From the NCBI GenBank assembly GCA_046594105.1, contig JBKJQB010000027.1, forward strand, positions 1 to 24,733: 24,733 nt of DNA. The letters are read 5' to 3'. Below are positions 15,084 to 20,941 of this stretch, in pieces. How positions within the stretch are numbered: the stretch's first letter is position 1; the number at the start of each line of letters is the position of its first letter. A program made the position numbers and the translations under genes. The notes beneath the pieces are model-generated. The model was not told the origin of the DNA. It saw only the letters and a list, made by a program, of their open reading frames with translations, and made no database searches. The DNA comes from JBDSGC01 sp046594105 (GTDB lineage Bacteria; Acidobacteriota; Thermoanaerobaculia; Gp7-AA8).

Positions 15084-15854
15084 ATGGGCAAGTTCCTCGC
15101 GCAATACATGCCGATCGATGCATCGGCACACGGTCCGGAGCTGGACCGACTGCTGGCCATGGTGCACTGGCTGATGCTGATCCTGTTCGTGGTCTGGGGC
15201 GCCTACTTCGTGTATGTGCTCTGGCGGTTCCGGGCCTCGAAGAACCCGAACGCATCGCACTTCGGTGCGCAGACGCACGTCTCCACCTATGCCGAAGCAG
15301 GGGTCGCTATCATCGAAGTGCTGCTCCTGGTCGTCTTCTCCATCCCGGCTTGGTATCGCTGGGCCAAGCCGCCGGTCAGCGAGAAGAATCCGCTGGAGCT
15401 GCATGTGGTGGCCGAGCAGTTCGCCTGGAACGTTCACTACCCGGGAGCCGATGGCGTTTTCGGGCGGCGCGATCCAAAGCTGGTCACCTCCTCCAACCCG
15501 CTGGGCATTGACCTCAAGGACCCGGCTGCGCAGGACGACATCACCACGCTCAATCAGTTGCACCTCGAGCTGGACCGACCGGCCGTCATCCATATCAGCT
15601 CCAAGGACGTCATCCACAGCTTCAAACTGCCGGTAATGCGCGCCGAGCAGGACGCCATCCCCGGTCTCGATGTGGCCATCCACTTCACTCCGGTGAAGAG
15701 CAACGAAGACGGTCAGAAGTGGGAGATCGCCTGCGCGCAGCTCTGCGGCCTGGGCCACTACCGCATGCGCGGCGAGATGCACATTCACAAGAAGGCGGAC
15801 TTCGAGAAGTGGCTCGCGGAGGCTCCGCGGGCGCAGGCGAGCATCGGCTCCTGA
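15084..15854 (+). CDS. coxB: Cytochrome c oxidase subunit II (CuA)
   Basis: 256 residues from the ATG at 15084, with GGAG a few bases upstream. It carries the dinuclear CuA centre that takes electrons from the donor. Two N-terminal transmembrane helices (about 22-47 and 70-91) precede the periplasmic cupredoxin domain. CuA ligands are H178 (DVIHSFKLP), C217, C221, H225 and M228 (CAQLCGLGHYRM). The residue between the cysteines that is usually Glu is Gln219. There is no C-terminal heme c domain, so the enzyme is aa3-type, not caa3, and needs a separate donor. coxII normally precedes coxI; here it comes after coxIV and two small genes. Confidence 0.95.
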   Translation: MGKFLAQYMPIDASAHGPELDRLLAMVHWLMLILFVVWGAYFVYVLWRFRASKNPNASHFGAQTHVSTYAEAGVAIIEVLLLVVFSIPAWYRWAKPPVSEKNPLELHVVAEQFAWNVHYPGADGVFGRRDPKLVTSSNPLGIDLKDPAAQDDITTLNQLHLELDRPAVIHISSKDVIHSFKLPVMRAEQDAIPGLDVAIHFTPVKSNEDGQKWEIACAQLCGLGHYRMRGEMHIHKKADFEKWLAEAPRAQASIGS

Positions 15855-15858
15855 TCCC

Positions 15859-16842
15859 ATGAAAACCGAACCCCAGGCGGCGCGATCGGCGCTGCGCTCT
15901 CTGCAGGAGACCCCCGCAGGTCTCCGACGCTTCACCAAATTCGTGGCGGGATCGACCCTGTTCCTGATCTTCGCGGGAGCCATGGTCACATCCACAGGTT
16001 CGGGGCTGGCGGTGCCCGACTGGCCGCTCTCGTACGGAATGGTGATGCCTCCGATGATCGGTGGCATCTTCTACGAGCATGGCCATCGGATGATCGCCGC
16101 GGCTGTCGGCTTCCTGACGGTTCTCCAGGCGGTCTGGCTCCAGCTTCGCGAGCCGAAGCGCCTGCTGCGGCTGCTGGGCTGGTGGGCAGTCGGTGCCGTC
16201 ATCGCCCAGGGACTGCTGGGCGGGCTGACCGTGATCTTCCTCCTGCCGCCGGCAATCTCCATCGCTCACGCCGGACTGGCCGAGATTTTCTTCTGCCTCA
16301 ACGTGGCCATCGCATTCTTCGCCTCGCGATGGTTCGCCTCCAGCGGTGAGATCGAGCGCGGCGACGCTCCGGTCCGCTCCACCTCAGCCCTGGTCGCGCT
16401 GGTCTATCTGCAGATTCTGATCGGCGCGCTGATGCGCCATCTGGGAGCGGGACTGGCCATCCCCGACTTTCCCTTGGCCTTCGGTCACCTCCTTCCGCCG
16501 GTCTTCACCCTGCCGGTCGGCGTGCACTTCGCGCATCGCATGGGCGCGGTGGCGGTCGTAGCGACGGTGGCCGTCCTCTTTGGCCGGCTCCGTCGTTTCG
16601 AGCCCGAACATCCGCTGTGGCAGGTAGCGTACGGACTGCTGCTCGTGGTAGGAAGCCAGATCATGCTCGGCGCCTACACCATCTGGAGCGGAAAACAGCC
16701 GGTGATCACCAGCCTGCACGTGGCCACCGGTGCGCTGACGCTGGCCACGTCGCTCGTTCTGGCTCTGACCGCACGGGCCGTGGCCTGGCGCCGAGGATCG
16801 CGGTCCACCGATGGGTTCCTGGTCCATGAGGCGCTGGCATGA
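15859..16842 (+). CDS. ctaA: Heme A synthase (COX15/CtaA family)
   Basis: 327 residues with about eight transmembrane helices in two homologous halves. It oxidises the C8 methyl of heme O to give heme A. Conserved heme-ligand histidines are H74 and H76 (YEHGHRM, with catalytic-type E73), H137 (AHAGLAE), H226 (HFAHRMGA) and H287 (SLHVATGAL). GSGLAVPDWPLSYG and GAGLAIPDFPLAFG are the paired loops of the two halves. It lies 4 bases after coxII, as expected for an oxidase that uses heme A. Confidence 0.93.
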   Translation: MKTEPQAARSALRSLQETPAGLRRFTKFVAGSTLFLIFAGAMVTSTGSGLAVPDWPLSYGMVMPPMIGGIFYEHGHRMIAAAVGFLTVLQAVWLQLREPKRLLRLLGWWAVGAVIAQGLLGGLTVIFLLPPAISIAHAGLAEIFFCLNVAIAFFASRWFASSGEIERGDAPVRSTSALVALVYLQILIGALMRHLGAGLAIPDFPLAFGHLLPPVFTLPVGVHFAHRMGAVAVVATVAVLFGRLRRFEPEHPLWQVAYGLLLVVGSQIMLGAYTIWSGKQPVITSLHVATGALTLATSLVLALTARAVAWRRGSRSTDGFLVHEALA

Positions 16843-17723
16843 GCGAAGTCGTCGCTCTTCCGCGTCCGCACGGTTTCCTGGACATCTCCCGGGATTATCT
16901 GCAGCTGTCGAAGGCTCGCATCGTTCTCATGGTGCTGATCACCACGGCTGCGGGAATGCTGTTCGCGAACTCGCATCCCGGCTGGGCTCTGGTGATCAAC
17001 ACGCTGGTGGGAACCGCTCTGGTCGCCGCCGGCACCAACGCCCTGAACCAGTATGTGGAGCGGGAGTACGACGCCAGGATGCGCCGCACCCGCCTGCGTC
17101 CCCTTCCCGATGGCCGGATCAGTCCGAAGGCAGCGCTGCTCTTCTCCTCGGCCATCGCGGTCATGGGAACCGTCTACCTCGGATTCGCCGTGAACTGGAT
17201 CACCGCAGCGCTGGGCGCCTTCACGCTGACGAGCTACATCTTCGTTTACACACCGCTGAAGCGGGTCTCGCCGATCTGCACCCTGATCGGCGCGGTGCCC
17301 GGAGCCATTCCTCCCCTGATGGGCTGGACCGCCGTGACCGGCTCCATCGGTGTGGGCGGCTGGATCCTGTTCGGCATCCTTTTTTTCTGGCAGCTGCCGC
17401 ACTTCATGGCCATCAGCTGGATCTACCGCGAGGATTACGGTCGCGCTGGATTCGCCATGCTGGCCGTGCGCGATGAAAAAGGACTGGCCACCGCGCGCGA
17501 AGCGGTCGGATACAGTGTGGCCCTCCTGGTCGTGAGCATCCTTCCGACCTTCTTCGGTCTGACCGGTGTTCGTTACCTGACGGGCTCGATCCTCGCCGGG
17601 CTGGTCATGCTCGGCGCGAGCATCGTCTTCCTGAAGAGTCGCAACACCGGCTCCGCCCGGCAGCTGTTCATGACTTCCAACATCTATCTCATCGTGCTGA
17701 TGGTCCTGCTGGTTCTTCATTGA
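16839..17723 (+). CDS. ctaB: Protoheme IX farnesyltransferase (heme O synthase)
   Basis: 294 residues, UbiA-superfamily prenyltransferase, several transmembrane helices. It attaches farnesyl to protoheme to make heme O, the substrate of CtaA. The first Asp-rich motif is NALNQYVEREYDARMRRTRLRPLP (positions 67-90): N70, D78 and the MxRTxxRPL tail are conserved, while the first Asp is Glu74. The second conserved region is FFWQLPHFMAISWIYREDYGRAGFAML. The start overlaps the ctaA stop (ATGA). Confidence 0.94.
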   Translation: MSEVVALPRPHGFLDISRDYLQLSKARIVLMVLITTAAGMLFANSHPGWALVINTLVGTALVAAGTNALNQYVEREYDARMRRTRLRPLPDGRISPKAALLFSSAIAVMGTVYLGFAVNWITAALGAFTLTSYIFVYTPLKRVSPICTLIGAVPGAIPPLMGWTAVTGSIGVGGWILFGILFFWQLPHFMAISWIYREDYGRAGFAMLAVRDEKGLATAREAVGYSVALLVVSILPTFFGLTGVRYLTGSILAGLVMLGASIVFLKSRNTGSARQLFMTSNIYLIVLMVLLVLH

Positions 17724-18307
17724 GCGCGTCTCGCCGCCGCCCTGCGACCATTTTTCTCGCGGTCCTGGTGCTTGCGATCAGCGGATGTCACCACCGATCG
17801 AAGCTTCCCGCGCTCTTCCCCGTTCCGGACACGGCGCTGGTGAACGAGCTCGGCAAGCCGGTGCGCCTCAGCGCCATGAACGGATCGGTCACCGTGTACA
17901 ACTTCATCTTCACCAACTGCGCCGGGACCTGCCCGATGATGACCGCGGCCATGCGCAGGCTGACGAAAAAGGTGGACAAGGATCTGCCCGTGCATTTCGT
18001 GTCCATCAGCGTCGATCCGAAGCGCGATACGCCGGCCGTGCTGCACCAGTACGCCTCGCGGGTCCGCAACGACGACCGCTGGATGTTCCTCACCGGGGAC
18101 CTCGGCGCGATCATCAACCTCTCCGTGAACGGCTTCAAGCTGGCAGCGGGCGGGACGACCCAGACCGCCGCAGAGCCATTGATGCACAGCTCGAAATTCG
18201 CCGTCGCCGACAAGCGGGGCGTGATCCGGGAGTATTACGGCGGCACCAATGACGACGCTCCCGACCACGTGGCCGCCACGATTCGCGACCTTGCGCGCGA
18301 AGACTGA
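17720..18307 (+). CDS. sco1: SCO1/SenC copper chaperone lipoprotein
   Basis: 195 residues. A TTG start overlapping the ctaB stop (TTGA) gives a signal with lipobox LAISGC (C23), so it is anchored in the periplasm. The thioredoxin-like SCO fold carries the copper site C67-x-x-x-C71-P (NCAGTCP) and H156 (MHSSKF). It delivers copper to, or reduces, the CuA cysteines of CoxII. It fits the operon as the CuA assembly factor. A block of palindromic repeats starts immediately after the stop. Confidence 0.93.
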   Translation: MSASRRRPATIFLAVLVLAISGCHHRSKLPALFPVPDTALVNELGKPVRLSAMNGSVTVYNFIFTNCAGTCPMMTAAMRRLTKKVDKDLPVHFVSISVDPKRDTPAVLHQYASRVRNDDRWMFLTGDLGAIINLSVNGFKLAAGGTTQTAAEPLMHSSKFAVADKRGVIREYYGGTNDDAPDHVAATIRDLARED

Positions 18308-18532
18308 GCCGGCAGCCGGCACGGCCGGCGGCGTTGGTTCGCAAAGCGTCCGCCACGATTTCGCACGAGCTGAAGATGACATTTCAGTCCCGTAGGGACG
18401 ATTGAGCGGCTCCCGGGAGCGATGTCGCCGCTCCGCGGCTTCCTGAGCTTCGCGTCTTGAAACCCAGCGCTGACGCGCTGGGCTACCGAGATTCCGCCGC
18501 TCCGCGGCTGGGCACCTGCGCGGCAGAACGTC
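18308..18532. repeat. Palindrome-rich intergenic block after sco1
   Basis: 18315-18360 repeats the end of the MITE-like element (copy B, same orientation as copy A). Separate palindromes follow: GTCCC/GGGAC (18387-18399), GCTCCCGGGAGC (18409-18420), CCCAGCGC/GCGCTGGG with a TGAC loop (18463-18482), and GCCGCTCCGCGGC occurring twice (18427-18439 and 18496-18508). No gene is visible. The layout resembles a REP/BIME-type mosaic; it could end or trim the long oxidase transcript. Confidence 0.7.
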
Positions 18533-18644
18533 TTGGAGCGTGATTTTGGCGGAGCCTTGGGCAACCAACGCCGCCGGCCGTGCCGGCCTTGGAGCGTGAT
18601 CTTGGCGGAGCCTTGGGCAACCAGCGCCGCCGGCCGTGCCGGCC
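18533..18644 (+). repeat. 56-bp tandem duplication carrying the shared palindromic end
   Basis: Two adjacent 56-bp units (18533-18588 and 18589-18644) differ at two positions. Each begins TTGGAGCGTGAT and ends with CGCCGCCGGCCGTGCCGGCC, the same end found in copies A, B and C. It lies immediately upstream of the DUF420 gene. Confidence 0.9.
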
Positions 18645-18651
18645 GATCCTC

Positions 18652-18660
18652 TGCTACAGT
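18652..18660 (+). promoter_or_regulatory. Possible extended -10 promoter for the DUF420 gene
   Basis: TGCTACAGT ends 8 bases before the ATG at 18669, which would give a nearly leaderless transcript. A similar TGCTATCTT lies before the molybdenum hydroxylase operon. No -35 box is evident. Confidence 0.25.
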
Positions 18661-18668
18661 CCGGCGCC

Positions 18669-19103
18669 ATGGATTTCGCCCACACCCTGCCGGCGGTCAA
18701 CGCGTCGCTCAATGCGCTGAGCGGGATCCTGCTCGTGATCGGATACGTGCTCATCCGGCGGAAGAACATCATCCTGCACAAGCGGTTCATGCTGGCCGCA
18801 TGCGCCTGCTCCACGCTCTTCCTCTGCCTGTATGTTCTGAATCACATCCTCCGGCATGGTCTGGTCACCAGGTTTCCGGGGACCGGCCCGATCCGGACCG
18901 TGTACTTTTCCATCCTCATCTCGCACACAGCACTGGCCATCACCATCGTCCCGCTGGCCATCGTGACGGTGATTCGAGGGCTGAAGATGCGGGTGGAGAA
19001 ACATCGTCGCATTGCCCGCTGGACCTTTCCGCTCTGGGTGTATGTGTCCACCACGGGCGTGATCGTCTACTTCTTCATCTATCAGTGGTACCCGTCGGCG
19101 TGA
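18669..19103 (+). CDS. DUF420 membrane protein (CtaM/YozB-like oxidase assembly factor)
   Basis: 144 residues, four transmembrane helices. Family features include HxxxM-type histidines in IILHKRFMLAACA, LNHILRHG, ILISHTALAITIVPLAI and VEKHRRIARWTFPLWVYVSTTGVIVYF. DUF420 proteins (YozB; CtaM in staphylococci) are usually encoded with heme-copper oxidases and are needed for oxidase maturation. Its place just after ctaA-ctaB-sco1 agrees. The ATG at 18669 is chosen because the earlier frame runs into the 56-bp repeat. Its stop overlaps the start of the NUDIX gene. Confidence 0.85.
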   Translation: MDFAHTLPAVNASLNALSGILLVIGYVLIRRKNIILHKRFMLAACACSTLFLCLYVLNHILRHGLVTRFPGTGPIRTVYFSILISHTALAITIVPLAIVTVIRGLKMRVEKHRRIARWTFPLWVYVSTTGVIVYFFIYQWYPSA

Positions 19104-19654
19104 TTCCGCGAAACGCAGCGCTGCTGCGGGAGATCGAGGGCCATCAGGCAGCGGACAGCCTCGAGGAAGGTCATCGCGCTGCATTCCTGCAATTGCTTTC
19201 CACTCCCGACGATGCGTTCCTGCGAGGCCGTTTCGCCCCGGGACACATCACGGCCAGCCTGTTCATCGTCGATGAACAGGCTCCCGCTCTTCTGCTCCAT
19301 CACCACCGTCGCCTCAACCGCTGGCTGCAGATGGGCGGGCACGTGGAGGAGGGGGAGAGCACAGTTGCTGCGGCAATGCGGGAAGGGCGGGAGGAGTCGG
19401 GGCTCCGGGATCTGCAGTTGGTCTCCGACACCATACTGGACCTCGATGTGCATCGCATTCCGGCGGGAAGGGGAGAGCCCGATCATTTCCACTTCGACGT
19501 GCGGTATCTTGCACGCACGCTCGATCCGTCGGGCATCACCATGGACCGCAACGAATCGAATCAACTTGCCTGGATCCCGCTGGACGAAGCGGAGTCGCTC
19601 ATGAACGAAGCGGCTTCGTCGCGCGTGGTCAGGAAGATCAGGAGCCGTGCGTGA
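19100..19654 (+). CDS. NUDIX hydrolase
   Basis: 184 residues from a GTG overlapping the DUF420 stop (GTGA). The Nudix box is complete: G80-x5-E86-x7-R94-E95-x-x-E98-E99-x-G101-L102, the Mg-binding motif for hydrolysing nucleoside diphosphates linked to another moiety. The substrate cannot be deduced; LHHHRRLNRWLQMGGHVE before the box resembles general NUDIX hydrolases of unknown substrate. The frame stays open upstream to 18533, but that part would be translated repeat DNA and overlaps DUF420. Its stop overlaps the pdxH start, so it may act in salvage or clean-up alongside PdxH. Confidence 0.87.
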   Translation: MIPRNAALLREIEGHQAADSLEEGHRAAFLQLLSTPDDAFLRGRFAPGHITASLFIVDEQAPALLLHHHRRLNRWLQMGGHVEEGESTVAAAMREGREESGLRDLQLVSDTILDLDVHRIPAGRGEPDHFHFDVRYLARTLDPSGITMDRNESNQLAWIPLDEAESLMNEAASSRVVRKIRSRA

Positions 19655-20259
19655 CGCTTTCGCTTTCTGAAAACGATCTGGATCCCGATCCCTTCACGCA
19701 GTTCGATCGCTGGTTCGCCGCAGCGAAGGAAGTGGTTCCCGCGCCGGAGGCCATGACCGTGGCCACCACCAACCTCGACGGCGAGGTGTCGGCGCGCATC
19801 TGCCTGCTCAAGGGCTCCGACCATCGCGGGCTGGTGTTCTTCACGAACTACAGCAGCCGGAAGGCCTCCCAGATCCATGACAACCCCCGCGCCGCGCTGG
19901 TCTTCTTCTGGCCGCAGCAGGAGCGGCAGATCCGGGTGGAAGGGGTGGTCGTCCGAGTCACCGAAGAGGAGTCCAACGAGTACTTCGCGACGCGCCCGAG
20001 GGGCAGCCAGCTGGGCGCGTGGGCTTCCGAGCAGAGCCGCGTGATCGCCGGACGGGGCGGACTGGATGCCCGATTCGAGGAGCTGGCTGCCAACTACAAG
20101 GATCGCCCCATTCCCCGGCCGCCTCACTGGGGTGGCTACCGGGTCATCCCCCTGCTGTTCGAGTTCTGGCAGGGACGAAGCGATCGCATGCACGAGCGCT
20201 TCACCTATCGCCTTCGCAATGACGTGAAGGACTGGGTGGTCGAACGACTCTCGCCTTGA
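19651..20259 (+). CDS. pdxH: Pyridoxamine 5'-phosphate oxidase
   Basis: 202 residues, FMN-dependent PNPOx family; it oxidises pyridoxine or pyridoxamine 5'-phosphate to pyridoxal 5'-phosphate in vitamin B6 metabolism. FMN-binding segments are ARICLLKG, GLVFFTNYSSRKASQI and the FFWPQQERQIRVEG strand. The substrate-site region is RPRGSQLGAWASEQS, and the C-terminus has FWQGRSDRMHERFTYR, matching the conserved RxHxR motif. The GTG start overlaps the NUDIX stop by four bases. Length is normal for the family. Confidence 0.94.
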   Translation: MTLSLSENDLDPDPFTQFDRWFAAAKEVVPAPEAMTVATTNLDGEVSARICLLKGSDHRGLVFFTNYSSRKASQIHDNPRAALVFFWPQQERQIRVEGVVVRVTEEESNEYFATRPRGSQLGAWASEQSRVIAGRGGLDARFEELAANYKDRPIPRPPHWGGYRVIPLLFEFWQGRSDRMHERFTYRLRNDVKDWVVERLSP

Positions 20260-20402
20260 TCGGCGTGGCCATGGATGTGGATTCCGGCGCTGGGGAGTCC
20301 TCGCAGCGGCGCATCGCGAAGGCGTTCATCGCCCGCTGCCCGGTGCACGATGATTCGCTCTGCTATCTTGATGGCCTCAGCATGGAGAGCCGTTCCTACT
20401 GA
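20256..20402 (+). CDS. Possible small ORF between pdxH and the molybdenum hydroxylase operon
   Basis: An uninterrupted 48-codon frame. It begins with a TTG overlapping the pdxH stop (TTGA), or with GTG 20265 or ATG 20271, and its TGA overlaps the ATG of the small hydroxylase subunit (TGATG). The peptide contains RCPVHDDSLCYLDG with two cysteines; no family is recognised. Overlaps at both ends resemble the coupling used elsewhere in the window, but a promoter-like motif lies inside it, so it may simply be regulatory DNA. Confidence 0.25.
   Translation: MIGVAMDVDSGAGESSQRRIAKAFIARCPVHDDSLCYLDGLSMESRSY
20361..20369 (+). promoter_or_regulatory. Possible extended -10 promoter for the molybdenum hydroxylase operon
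   Basis: TGCTATCTT, an extended -10-like motif ending 32 bases before the ATG at 20402. No clear -35 box. A new transcription unit here is plausible because gene function changes. Confidence 0.3.
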
Positions 20403-20941
20403 TGAAAAAAGCGCAGCTCAATCTCGATGTGAACGGTGAGCCCGTGCAGCTCTCGTTCAACCCCTCCCGGAGTCTCCTGGAGGTCCTGCGCGAGGATCTC
20501 TCCCTCACCGGCACCAAACATGGTTGCGAGCTGGGGGAGTGCGGTGCCTGCGCGGTTCTGATGAACGGCCGTCCCGTGCTTTCCTGTTTGGTTCTGGCGC
20601 TGGAGTGCGAAGGAGCTTCCATCACCACGGTGGAGGGGCTGGCCACGTGCGCTCGTCTCCATCCGCTGCAGGAAGCGTTCGCTGACTGTGGTGCGGCGCA
20701 GTGCGGGTATTGCACACCGGCGTTTCTGGTGACCGCCAAGGCGTTGCTGGAGGAGAAGCCCGCCGCTTCCCGAAGTGAGATCGTGGACGCCCTCTCCGGA
20801 ATCCTCTGCCGCTGCACTGGCTACATCCAGATCTTCGAAGCGGTGGAGGAGGCGGCGCAGGTGATGTCTGCAACGGTCGTCGCCGAATCATGCGCACCAG
20901 CAGCGACCTCTCCTTCCGTCGACGGGAAAGGCAGTCCATGA
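20402..20941 (+). CDS. Molybdenum hydroxylase small subunit, two [2Fe-2S] clusters
   Basis: 179 residues, CoxS/HcrC/XdhC-type iron-sulfur subunit that passes electrons between the molybdenum centre and FAD. The plant-ferredoxin-type cluster is bound by C42, C47, C50 and C62 (GCELGECGAC...SC). The second, four-helix cluster is bound by C101, C104, C136 and C138 (CGYCTPA...CRCTGY). Residues after about 155 are an Ala/Ser/Pro-rich tail. It is the first of three subunits (small-large-medium). Its stop overlaps the large-subunit ATG (ATGA). This order differs from coxMSL and from hcrABC. Confidence 0.93.
   Translation: MKKAQLNLDVNGEPVQLSFNPSRSLLEVLREDLSLTGTKHGCELGECGACAVLMNGRPVLSCLVLALECEGASITTVEGLATCARLHPLQEAFADCGAAQCGYCTPAFLVTAKALLEEKPAASRSEIVDALSGILCRCTGYIQIFEAVEEAAQVMSATVVAESCAPAATSPSVDGKGSP

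Noticed and set aside
15084..15854. caa3-type CoxII with fused cytochrome c
   Set aside because: The protein ends soon after the CuA motif and contains no CxxCH.
18463..18644. Possible CRISPR array
   Set aside because: The repeats are palindromic or directly adjacent 56-bp units without unique spacers of constant length, and there are no cas genes.
18533..19099. Upstream extension of the NUDIX reading frame
   Set aside because: It would translate the 56-bp repeats and overlap the DUF420 gene in another frame; the GTG at 19100 gives a normal-length NUDIX protein coupled to DUF420.
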